A DNA stretch of 64,000 bases, taken from the NCBI GenBank assembly GCA_029747015.1, contig JAKOGI010002989.1, forward strand, positions 1 through 64,000, read 5' to 3'. The notes beneath the pieces were generated by a model. The model worked only from the letters and a program-made list of their open reading frames with translations. It did not search any database and had not been told where the DNA came from. Every line of letters starts with the position of its first letter. Position 1 is the stretch's first letter. This document shows, in pieces, positions 54,376-64,000 of the stretch. Source of the stretch: Carnegiea gigantea (Eukaryota; Streptophyta; Magnoliopsida; Caryophyllales; Cactaceae). The position numbers and the translations under genes are program-made.

Positions 54376-54818
54376 TGATGAAGGTATCCCACATCGGGAG
54401 TTGAAGAGAACGAACCACGCCTTATAAGCGTGGAGAAACCTCAACCCATCAAGGCGCCTTTTGAGGACAAAACCGTGAGGGCAGGGATGGTGGTAGCGTC
54501 GCGCCTACCCAAAGCGAACAATACCTCGATGACGGGTGGTCGTGGGCTGTTACAATGGTATCAGAGCCATGGACCCGACCCGATGTGCCAGCGAGGACGC
54601 TGGGCCCCTGAGAGGGGGTGGATGAAGGTATCCCACATCGGGAGTTGAGGAGAACGAACCACGCCTTATAAGCGTGGGGAAACCTCAACCCATCGAAGCG
54701 CCTTTTGAGGACAAAACCGTGAGGGGTGCACTGGACTCAGGGTGAGCGTGCCCTGGTGTGAGCTGTGTAGCCCCAAAGCGGACAATACCTCGATGGCGGG
54801 TGGTCGTGGGCTGTTACA
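54376..54818 (+). mobile_element. TRIM-like element 3
   Basis: LTRs 54376-54554 and 54619-54818 in plus orientation, PBS 54556-54568, interior ending in the purine-rich CCCCTGAGAGGGGG. The 3' LTR has a divergent block (about 54723-54772) where the others read the GC-rich AGGGATGGTGGTAG part. It directly adjoins pol of S, with no duplication matching the left end of the cluster. Confidence 0.85.
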
Positions 54819-56592
54819 ATTTTTCCCACAGAGGAAGTGGGTATTTATTCTTGACCGTTACCTTATTTAGTTCTCGATAGTCAATACATAACCTCAAACT
54901 CCCATCTTTCTTCTTCACAAATAGTACTGGTGCTCCCCAAGGTGAAACACTAGGCTGAATTAACCCCTTATCTAGTAGCTCTTGCAACTGAGTTTTCAAC
55001 TCCGCCAATTCCGCAGGTGCCATTCGATAAGGTGCCTTGGATATTGGAGCAGTTCCAGGTACTAGTTCAATGGTGAATTCGATTTCTCTGTCGGGTGGTA
55101 GCCCCGGTTCCTCTCGAAACACCTGTGGAAATTCCCTCGCTACCGGAATCTCACTCAAGTCCGGCTCCTTTAGTTCTGCGACCTCAATTGCACACCAATA
55201 GCCCTGACATCCTTTCTTCAACATTTTGAGTGCTTGCATAGCAGATACCGTTGGAACGGTTACTTGGTGGCCACTTCCCTTAAAGGTTACTCTTTCTCCA
55301 TTGGAGTCCGTGAAGGTAACTAGCTTTCTCTCGCAGTCAATAGTAACTTTATGTCTAGTTAACCAGTCCATCCCCAGAATAACATCCCAACCTTGTATAT
55401 CCAGCTGTACTAGGTCTACAGGGAGAGTTCTCCCTTCTAATTGAATAGTACAGTCCTTAAAGACAAGGTCGGTATAGTAGGCAGACCCTAAGGGGGTAGT
55501 CACACATAATTGTACATCCATTTCACTGGGCTTGCTAGCGAGTTTCCTTGCAAAGGTAGGATTTACAAAAGAATGCGTGGCACCTAAATCAAATAAAACA
55601 TAAGCATAAAGATGTTTAACAAAAAGGGTACCTGATACGGTGGCAGTGAGGTCCTCCGCCTCACCTCCTTCCAAGCTAAACACCCGGCCACCTGCTTGCG
55701 GCCTTTTTCCACCTCGTTTGCCTTCTGAAGTTGTATTCACAGGAGGTCGGCCTCTTTGTGGAACTGGATTAGCCCTCGTGCCTGAACCTTGTGTACTATT
55801 CTGCCGATTCCACGCCTTTTTGGGGCAATTTGCAATTTTGTGGTCCATAGACCCACACCCATAGCATTCTTGTGTGCCATATCGGCACCGACCAGAGTGC
55901 ATACGCCCGCATTGGTTGCAGGGTTCCAGCGCCTGCCTTGGTACAACTTGTTTTCCTTTTCCCCGATTGTCGAAATTGCCGATCTTATTGCTTCCCTGGG
56001 TACTGGACCCTCCTTGATTAAACTTTCTTTTTGCTGGGCCAATCTGCCGACTTTCCCCTTCGGTTTCAGCTATGACTCGGGCTATCTTCACCGCCCTTTG
56101 GTACATCTCCTAGAAGCTGGTGAAAACATGCCCAGCTATCATCCGCTTAATGGGTCCTTTAAGGCCTTGTTCGAAGTGGTCCATCTTCATTTCTTCAGTT
56201 GCGACTTGATTAGGCGCAAAGCGACTAAGCTCGTTAAACTTCGCCGCGTATTCTACCACACTCATTTGGCCTTGTTTCAACCGTAGAAATTCTTGTTCAT
56301 TTGCCCTCTTTACATCTCGTGGGTAATATTGAGCATCCATCACAGTTTTTAGTTGTTCCCAAGTTAGAGCTGGTTCACCCGCTCGAGGTTTGGCAGTGCC
56401 CCACCAGAATTCTGCTTCCTTTTCGAACTGATGGGTCGCCAGACGTACTTTAAAATCTTCGGGGCAGTCCATTACTTCAAACAAATTCTCCATCCTTCTT
56501 AGCCATTCCTCATAGGCAAGAGGATCTGTTCCACCACTAAACCTCGGTGGTATCAGAGCCATAGGTTGCATATGCATATAGATGTGACCTTA
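54819..56592 (-). mobile_element. Element S: Tekay/Del-type chromovirus fragment
   Basis: Minus-strand gag, protease and start of reverse transcriptase of a lineage clearly different from the others here. It is cut at 54818 by the TRIM cluster and at 56592 by element Q. Its upstream part should continue beyond Q at 63600-64000, because CCTTA flanks Q on both sides. Base composition is visibly less AT-rich than its neighbours. Confidence 0.82.
54824..56577 (-). pseudogene. gag-pol: gag-protease-reverse transcriptase fragment of element S
   Basis: Read leftwards from 56577: MALIPPRFSGGTDPLAYEEW, EKEAEFWWGTAKPR, VVEYAAKFNELSRFAP (gag core), then a TAG at about 56109. A proline/glycine-rich basic linker and the zinc knuckle [14 protein letters not shown] follow. 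Protease is next: the active site reads [10 protein letters not shown], where the usual residue after Asp is Ser or Thr, so it is probably dead. Further on are [10 protein letters not shown] and the N-terminal part of reverse transcriptase ([23 protein letters not shown]), ending [11 protein letters not shown] at the TRIM junction before any catalytic Asp pair. Motifs match Tekay/Del chromoviruses as I know them. Confidence 0.85.
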
Positions 56593-57725
56593 TGATGGAG
56601 GTCCAACCCCTAACGTGATCCATAGCCATCAAGGGAGCCCAAAAGGTCCAAACCTCATGTCCAAGATGCAAGAAATCAGCCTAAGGGAGCAAGGAAGTTA
56701 TTTCCTCAAAACTGGAATTTCAGGCGTGCACAAACCCGGTTTTGTGCACGTTATTTCTTAAACCTCCCAAGGCTAAAGTGGGGTGGCAGGAAGCCTAAGT
56801 TTAAGTTCAAGATGTGCTTTTTCCATCAAGACCTCTTGCAAGTCATTTGGAGTTCATTTGATACCTCAAAACTCCAAGCAAAGTCAATCACTATGTTCTG
56901 GCGCTGAACTGGACAGGGCTGAAACAAGAGGCTGTTTGGTGGCCCATTTCTCCTCTATTTGGGTTGAAACTTTTATGGCTTGAAAGTACTTTAAAAATAT
57001 TATCAAGTGACCACAAAAAACCTCAGCCAAATTACACTAATGAGGAGCTATTAACCACCAAAACAAGGGCTGAAACACCCTTTTAACCGGTCCTAGGCCA
57101 GCCGGGTACAAGAGAGAGTGATGAGGTGTTTTTTGCTCTAATCCATACTTAGCCACTTGCAAGAGTCATTATGGGAAGTACCAAGCTGCCAAGGAAGCTT
57201 CCATTCACCCCAAGATCGACACATCATCCTCAAGATTAGCATTGAAGAGGTGTCAAGTGGAGGATGCATCTATCCTTTTTTGCTTGATTTGATCTTTGTA
57301 TTTTTGCCTAGTTTAGCTTATAGTGCAACCTAGGGCCTATGATTTGTACTTGAAACTTTTGTATTAATACCCCCACAAACCCTTGGCCGGCCACTATCAA
57401 GCAATTGCATGAAATGAAGTTGAGCTTTGCTCATTTGAATCCTCAAACTCTCTTCTAGCTTATCTCATCTTTTGGCCAAGTTGAGTGGTGATCTAGTAAG
57501 AGTCTTAACTTCCTTCTTGGTGGTGTTTCTGTATCTAAGAGGTTGTTAAGGGCCCTAACATCAAACCTTGGTGGTGTTTCTGTATCCAAGGTAGGTGTTA
57601 GTTCCGGTTCTATCCTTCCCAACTCAAGGTGAATTTGTGAATTCAAAGTTGCCTTGTTGTTACCTTCCATTGCTTTCATCTGACCCTCGTTCCTATCCTC
57701 TTGGGTTTTCCTTGAGGATACATCA
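56593..57725 (+). repeat. 5' LTR of element Q
   Basis: 1133 bases, TGATGGAGGTCC to GATACATCA. Hairpins TCTTGG/CTAAGA (57515-57540, one G-U pair) and ACCTTGG/CCAAGGT (57565-57592), loops TGGTGTTTCTGTAT. More differences from its 3' copy than N's pair. Confidence 0.92.
57515..57592 (+). promoter_or_regulatory. Twin loop-conserved hairpins in 5' LTR of Q
   Basis: Same pair as in N. In the first, one C has changed to T, leaving a G-U pair in RNA. The 3' LTR copies (63383-63408 and 63433-63460) keep perfect stems. Confidence 0.75.
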
Positions 57726-57729
57726 TATT

Positions 57730-57741
57730 TGGTATCAGAGC
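57730..57741 (+). other. PBS of element Q
   Basis: TGGTATCAGAGC, four bases after the LTR. Confidence 0.9.
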
Positions 57742-57856
57742 TAAGGCTTCCCTAGGCCTAAGCTTGTTGCCCAACATCCTTCCAAACACCCCAAACACAT
57801 TCCCCCTCAAAAAACACCAAACCGTGCTCCACGGTTTCCCACTGCCCAGAAAAGCG

Positions 57857-58061
57857 GCACGGTCAGCCCGTGCCAAAGAGCACGACCGTGCCACCTTCAC
57901 AATCCAGCTACACTTACTTTTCACCCACAAGCCAGTACTTCAGCACGCCCACACCGTGCCATGTCGCACGACCGTGCCACCCCTATTCCAGCAACATCTC
58001 AATTTCACCCCCGTCCAAAGCCAGAGCACGGTCACACCGTGCCTCACCGCACGCCCGTGCC
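57857..58061 (+). repeat. Three 36-nt GC-rich units in leader of Q
   Basis: Units at 57857-57892, 57943-57978 and 58026-58061, spaced 86 and 83 nt as in N. All are 36 nt with arms GCACGG/CCGTGC (one unit has a changed arm base) and a GCACGACCGTGC-type half. Confidence 0.82.
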
Positions 58062-58110
58062 GCATCCCAGCCGTGAGGTTCCTCCTGGTTTCAACGTGAG
58101 CACTACTAGC

Positions 58111-61100
58111 ATGACCATGGAAGAAAAGTTTGAGGCTCTCATGAGAAATTATGAGGCCTTGAGGCTTCAAAATGAGGAGATCAAAGGTCAGAACGAGTAT
58201 TTGAGGCGACAACTTGGAGACTCCTTGAAGCAAAAACGAAAGGAGATTAGAAGTTCTCGATCTTCTAACTCTTCCGACTCCGAGCCGGAAGCAAGAGAAG
58301 CCCCACACTTGAGCTCGTCAAGTGAAGAGGAGGCTTATAGAAGATCAAGAAGAGGAAGGCGGACAACCTCTCACCAAGGAGACATTAGAGTGGAGATTCC
58401 AGAATTTGAAGGAAGCTAGACCCCGATGAGTTCTTGGAATGGATGCAAACCGTTGAGAGAATCTTTGACTACAAAGAGATTTCCGAGGGAAATAAGGTAA
58501 AACTTGTGGCCCTTAAACTTCGTAAATACGCTTCTCTTTGGTGGTCCAACCTTTGTGCTAAGAGAGTTAGGCAAGGGAAGGGAAAGATTAGGACATGGGA
58601 GAAAATGAAAGCCAAACTCAAGGCCCGTTTCTTACCCCCATCTTACCTACAAGACAACTACTCCCAACTTCACAATCTCACCCAAGGGAACTTGAGTGTT
58701 GAGGAGTACACTAAGGAATTTGAGAAGTTGATAATCAAGTGTGATTTGAGGGAGCCCGAAGAGCAAACCATAGTGAGGTATTTGGGTGGGTTACATCCTA
58801 GGTATGCTCATGTAGTAGAGTTGCAACAATACACCACTTTTGATGAGGTGTGTGTATTAGCCCACAAAGTTGAACAACAAAGGAAATCCAAGCTCCACAA
58901 AAGAGAACCTCCCAAATCCTTTCCCAAGAGCCAACCTTTCAACAAGGGGAGCTCTTACCCACCTCCCAAACCCACGGTTACTACACCCTCACCTCCACAA
59001 AAGAACCAAGCTCCACAAAAAAGTCCACCACCCTAAAACCGTCCCAACCCTAAGCCAAATGACCAAAGGAGATGTTTCAAATGTCAAGGTCTTGGGCACA
59101 TTGCTTCGGAGTGTCCAAATAGGAGGGTTATTACCTTGGTCGAGTGGGATGAGAAGAGGGAAGAAGAGGGAGTAGAGGAGGAAGAGAGAGAAGGTGTGTA
59201 TTATATGGAGGAACAAGAGGAAGTGATTGAAGAGGCCGATGGGGGAGAGTTGCTTGTGTTGAGGAGAGCTCTGAGCACAAAAAAAGGAGAACTTGAAGAA
59301 CAAAGGGAGAACATCTTTCATACAAGATGTACTATTCAAAGCAAAGTGTGTTCCCTCATCATTGATGGAGGGAGTTGTGCAAATGTGGCTTCCGTGACTA
59401 TGGTGGAAAAGCTTGGCCTTCAAGCTTTGGCTCATCCTCACCCCTACAACATTCAATGGCTAAATCAAGGTAAGGGGTTGCAAGTTAATTCAAGGTGCTT
59501 GATTTTATTTTCAATTGGCAAGCATTACCATGATGAATTGTGGTGTGATATCATCCCCATGGATGCATGTCAACTTTTGTTGGGGAGACCTTGGTTGTTT
59601 GATCGGAAGGTCATACATGATGGCTATCTAAACACCTACACCTTCCACAAAGATGGGAAGAAGATCACCCTTGCCCCATTAAGCCCTTCCCAACTCCACA
59701 AAAGTAAGCCCTAACCAAGCCATGACCATTCGGACATGCTTCTAGCCGTGAGTGAGCCTCTCCTTAAGGCTTCTCACCATGAATTCAAGGCCTTTAAGGA
59801 GTGGATCCTAGCCTCTCTTGAAGAAGCCGAAACCCCCACACCATCACATCCTCTAGCCATTTCCCTCCTTGAACATTTTAGCCATGTCTTCCCCGAAGAA
59901 ATACCCCCCGGCTTACCACCACAAAGAACCATCCAACACCATATTGATCTCATACCCGGTTCCACTCTCCCAAACAAACCGGCTTACCGGACAAACCCCA
60001 AAGAAACCATGGAAATCCAAAGGCAAGTTGATGAGCTTATGGATAAGGGGTTGATTAGAGAGAGCTTGAGCCTTTGTGCGGTTCCGGCCCTCCTTGTGCC
60101 AAAGAAAGATGGGAGCATGCGTATGTGTGTTGATAGTCGGGCAATCAACAAGATAACCATCAAGTATAGATATCCTATTCCCCGCCTTGAGGATATACTT
60201 GATGAGTTATATGGTTCTAGTGTGTTCTCTAAGGTGGATTTGAGAAGTGGTTACTACCAAATCCGCATTAGAGAGGGAGATGAATGGAAGACGACCTTCA
60301 AAACCAAAGAAGGCTTGTATGAGTGGCTAGTCATGCCATTCGGATTGTCAAATGCTCCAAGTACCTTCATGCGGCTCATGAACCAAGTGTTCCGGCCCTT
60401 CATTGGAAAATTCGTTGGGGTGTATTTTGATGACATCCTCATCTATAGCAAGAATGAAGAAGAGCACCTTCAACACCTCACACAAGTCATGAAGGTTCTA
60501 GAGAAGGAAAAGCTCTACGGTAACCTCAAGAAGTGTGCATTTTTCACTCATGAGGTCACCTTCCTTGGTTACATTGTAACAAGTGAAGGCATCAAAGTTG
60601 ATGAGAGTAAAGTGGAAGCAATTCGGTCTTGGCCAACCCCCAAGAGTATTCATGATGTGCGAAGTTTCCATGGGCTTGCCTCATTCTATAGGCGGTTCAT
60701 CAGAAACTTTAGTACCATTATGGCCCCTATGACCGAGGTTATCAAAGGCACATCATTCAAGTGGACTCCCAAAGCCCAAGAAGCCTTTGAAACCATCAAG
60801 TCCAAGCTCACCCAAGCACCGATCCTTGCCTTGCCATGCTTTGAAAAGGTGTTTGAGGTAGAGTGTGATGCCTCGGGAGTTGGCATTGGAGGAGTCCTCA
60901 CTCAAGAAGGGCGGCCCTTAGCCTTCTTTAATGAGAAGCTTTGTGACTCAAGGAGAAAGTACTCCACTTATGATAAGGAGTTCTATGCAATAGTAAGGTG
61001 CCTTGAGCATTGGAATCATTACTTGGTGGCTAGTGAGTTCATCTTGCACTCCGATCATGAAGCCTTGAAATACATTCAAGGGCAACATAAGCTTAACTCA

Positions 61101-62628
61101 CGGCATGCCAAGGGGGTGGAGTTCCTCCAATCTTTTAACTTCACCATCAAGCACAAATCCGGAAAGCTCAATCAAGGAGCCGATGCCTTGTCAAGGAGGC
61201 ACTTACTTCTATTCCAACTTGATGCTTGCATCCTTGGCTTGGAGCACTTGAAGTCCCTATATGAGAATGATGAGGAATTGGGAGAGCTCTACAAAGAATG
61301 CCTTCGGCACCCTAAAGGTGATTTCCTTGTCCAAGATGGCTTTTTATTCAAGGGTTCAAGATTATGTGTGCCTAAGTGTGGCACGAGAGAGTTGCTCATT
61401 CGTGAGGTCCATAGTGGATCTTTAGCCGGTCACTTTGGAGAAAACAAGACCCTTACGATGTTAAGGGAACATTATTATTGGCCGAGTATGAGCAAAGATG
61501 TCCAAGATGTGTTGAAGAGATGTGCAACTTGCCAAGTTGCCAAGAGTCACCTCCTACCCCACGGTCTCTACACACCCCTACCCACTCCCAATCATCCTTG
61601 GCCTCCCAAGGACACAAAGGGGTAAAGATTCGATCTTTGTTGTTGTTGATCGTTTCTCTAAGATGGCCCATTTCATACCTTGTACCAAGACCAATGATGC
61701 CACCCACATTGCCGAGTTATACTTCAAGGAAGTAATGAGGCTACATGGCATTCCTAGATCCATTGTTTCGGATAGGGATACCAAGTTCCTTAGCCATTTT
61801 TGGGTGACACTTTGGAAGAAGATGGGAACTAAGCTCAAGTATAGCACTTCATGCCACCCTCAAACGGATGGGCAAACCGAAGTCACCAACCGGACTTTGG
61901 GAACCCTCCTAAGAGTGCTAGTGAAATCCAACATCAAAGCTTGGGACTTAGCCTTGCCACAAGCCGAATTCGCCTTCAACAAGTCACCTAGCAAGGCCAC
62001 CGATTTATCACCATTCAAGGTAGTCTATGGGATGGATCCTTTCAGTCCCCTTGATCTTACTCCAAGAGAAATGAATGAGAAGCCTCACATGGAGGCTAGC
62101 AAACGGGTGGAGGAAATCCAAAAACTCCATGAAACCGTGAAGGCCAAGATTGAGAAGGCCAATGCCTCATACAAAGACCATGCCAACAAGCATAGAAAGA
62201 AGATGGTGTTCCACCCCGGTGATTTGGTATGGGTTCACCTAAGGAAGGAACGGTTTCCTTCTAAGAGGAAGAGCAAATTGATGCCAAGGGCCGATGGTCC
62301 TTTTGAAGTGTTGGAACGCATCAATGATAATGCATACAAGATCAATTTGCCCGGTGAGTATGAAGTTTCGGCTACTTTCAACGTAGCCGACCTTAGCCCT
62401 TATGAGGAGGATGATAATCTTATCAATTTGAGGGCAAATTCTCTTCAACAAGGGGAGGATGATGGAGGCCCATCCCCTAACATGATCCAAGGCCATCAAG
62501 GAAGCTCAAAAGGTCCAAATCTCATGTCCAAGATACAAGAAATCAGCCTAGGAGAGCAAGGGAATTATTTTGTCAAAACTGGAATTTCAGCCATGCACAA
62601 ACCCGATTTTGTGCACGTTATTTCCTAA
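58111..62628 (+). pseudogene. gag-pol: gag-pol of element Q
   Basis: From MTMEEKFEALM at 58111. Gag core YASLWWSNLCAKR, knuckle CFKCQGLGHIASEC, protease VCSLIIDGGSCANVAS, reverse transcriptase with YFDD, RNase H, integrase ([14 protein letters not shown]) and GDLVWVHLRKERF. Breaks: one G lost near 58412, Gln codons changed to TAA at about 59034 and 59712, and 29 bases lost near 61600 between two CCTTGG copies. That deletion removes the segment with the first catalytic Asp of integrase (the VSMDF region) and shifts the frame. The frame continues 56 codons into the 3' LTR, ending KPDFVHVIS. Confidence 0.92.
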
Positions 62629-63594
62629 TCTTCCCGGGGCTAAAATGGGGTTGCAGGAAGCCTAAGTTTAAGTTCAAGATGTGCTCTTTCCATCAAGACC
62701 TCTTGCAAGTCATTTGGAGATCATTTGATACCTCAAAACCTCAAGCAAAGTCAGCTGCAACATCCTGGCGCTGAACTGGGCGTGGCTGAAGCAAGAGGCC
62801 GTTTGGTGGCCCATTTCTCCTCTACTTGGTTTGAAACTTTTATGGTTTGAAAGTACTTTAAAGATATTATCAAGTGGCCATAAAAAACCTCAGCCAAATT
62901 ACACACATGAGGAGCTATTAACCACCAAAACAAGGCACAAAACACCCTAAAATCCAGTCCATGGCCAGCCGAGTACAAGGAGGGAAGAGTGAGGTGTTTT
63001 TTGCTCTAATCCATGCTTAGCCACTTGCAAGAGTCATCATGAAGAGTACTAAGCTGCCAAGGAAGCTTCCATTAGCCCCTAAGCCGACACATCATCCTCA
63101 AGATTAGCATTGAAGAGGTGTCAAGTGGAGGATGCATCTATCCTTTTTTGCTTGATTTGATCTTTGTATTTTTGCCTAGTTTAGCTTATAGTGCAACCTA
63201 GGGCCTATGATTTCTACTTGAAACTTTTGTATTAATACCCCCACAAACCCTTGGCCGGCCACTATCAAACAATTGCATGAAATGAAGTTGAGCTTTGCTC
63301 CTTTGAATCCTCAAACTCTCTTCTAGCTTATCTCATCTTTTGGCCAAGTTGAGTGGTGATCTAGTAAGAGTCTTAACTTGCTTCTTGGTGGTGTTTCTGT
63401 ATCCAAGAGGTTGTTAAGGGCCCTAACATCAAACCTTGGTGGTGTTTCTGTATCCAAGGTAGGTGTTAGTTCCGGTTCTAATATCCCCAACTCAAGGTGA
63501 GTTTGTGAATTCAAAGTTGCCTTGTTGCTTCCATCCATTGCATTCATTCCACCCTCTTTCCCATCCTCTTGGTTTCCCCCTAAAGGATACATCA
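62460..63594 (+). repeat. 3' LTR of element Q
   Basis: 1135 bases, matching 56593-57725. It encodes the pol tail to 62628 and has both hairpins with perfect stems. Confidence 0.92.
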
Positions 63595-64000
63595 CCTTAG
63601 GAGTGTCAATTTGTGAAATTATGTGCCTTAAAGTGTTTACTTGAGCCTACTACGTGCTTACTTGCTTACTTGAGGACACGAACTAGAACATGGTTTAGGA
63701 CTCCCATTCAAATGCGTGCTCCTTAGTTCATGTCTAATCTCGTGTGGTGGTGTAGGATGGTGTTTAGCATTGATGATTTCAAGTACCTCCCATTCTGGCT
63801 GGCCGCGTGGAATGCAGTTTTCTTTTGGGAAGCAATGATTAGGAGTAACCAGAGGGGACCCTTACGGGTCACCCAAAACCACTGGACTTACAAGTTCATC
63901 CGAACGATGCCGTGCACGGGAAGATGGGGTGAGGTCACCTCAATCCTCCGTCTATTTCATGTATGCAGGGGAGCTTATACTCCGTTTACTTTCCGGGGAT
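63595..64000 (-). other. Probable 5' leader or LTR of element S
   Basis: About 400 bases after Q, beginning with the CCTTA duplication. By position this is the upstream side of S's gag on the minus strand. No open frame or PBS is evident. The higher GC content of the last 200 bases fits S rather than the CRM-like elements. LTR or leader identity is inferred from position only. Confidence 0.45.

Larger units (their letters stand above)
56593..63594 (+). mobile_element. Element Q: full-length CRM-like element
   Basis: 7002 bases with duplication CCTTA at 56588-56592 and 63595-63599. 5' LTR 56593-57725, PBS 57730-57741, gag-pol 58111-62628, purine tract CAACAAGGGGAGGA, 3' LTR 62460-63594. Close relative of N and C. 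It is inserted upstream of the gag core of S. Confidence 0.95.

Noticed and set aside
53580..54688. Several open frames of 60-103 codons with near-identical products in the TRIM cluster, on both strands
   Set aside because: They are repeated because the LTRs are repeated. They cross LTR boundaries, have no recognisable domain and lie in inverted copies. Treated as non-coding TRIM sequence.
53767..54818. Cassandra-type TRIM carrying 5S rRNA sequence
   Set aside because: The LTR ends look similar (TGTAACA...TGTTACA), but no 5S rRNA promoter or gene sequence can be read in the LTRs.
63595..64000. Host gene or promoter at the right edge
   Set aside because: No convincing frame or splice pattern. 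Position and the CCTTA duplication place it within element S.

Overview
The window is plant nuclear DNA, probably from a eudicot; the species cannot be named from it. It is almost entirely LTR retrotransposons inserted into one another. No host gene, tRNA or rRNA gene was found. Nearly every element has TGATG...CATCA termini followed by a primer binding site (PBS) of the form TGGTATCAGAGC, the complement of plant initiator-Met tRNA, and most encode Ty3/gypsy proteins. The protease motif IIDGGSCANVAS, the CCHC gag, the absence of a canonical chromodomain and a pol frame that runs into the 3' LTR together resemble the CRM (centromeric retrotransposon) branch of chromoviruses. The lineage call is from remembered family features, not a search. 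One element (S) is a Tekay/Del-type chromovirus, and three small units are TRIM-like.

Layout (element letters are mine). Left nest, 1-20632: host element B (+) is split by A (-, right end 3753) and by C (-, 4212-17927, target-site duplication (TSD) AGAGT). C's 3' LTR is split by solo LTR D (5492-10704, TSD GGACC), which is itself split by gag-only element E (6331-10216, TSD CCCAC). C's leader is split by solo LTR F (15251-16413, TSD CGGGG). Then G (-, 20650-25414), fused to H (-), whose LTR holds solo LTR J (26629-28267, TSD GTATG). Central nest: L (-) is split by M (+, 29964-44529, TSD CTTAG), and M's 3' LTR is split by N (+, 36684-43696, TSD CCATT). Right: O (-, degenerate pol) holds P (48865-50879, TSD GATGG) and is cut by R (+, 51348 on). 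R's gag ends in a head-to-head TRIM cluster (53767-54818). On the far side of the cluster is S (-), which is split by Q (+, 56593-63594, TSD CCTTA).

No copy has an intact gag-pol. Q, N and M are nearly complete but carry frameshifts, small deletions and mostly Gln-to-stop changes. A, E, G and P are non-autonomous: they keep LTRs and a gag or gag-like frame but lack reverse transcriptase and integrase, so they would need proteins from relatives.

The most interesting signals are cis-acting. (1) Otherwise dissimilar LTRs carry one or two hairpins with a near-constant loop (TGGTGTTTCTGTAT or close) and stems that differ between families yet remain complementary. (2) A 36-nt GC-rich double-palindrome unit of constant length occurs once in some LTRs, and three times between the PBS and gag in others, at exactly 72-nt spacing in two elements. 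(3) P is a rearranged cDNA, with parts in opposite orientation, that still has proper TG...CA ends and a TSD, so it was probably scrambled before integration. (4) Several LTRs encode a C-terminal extension of the polyprotein.
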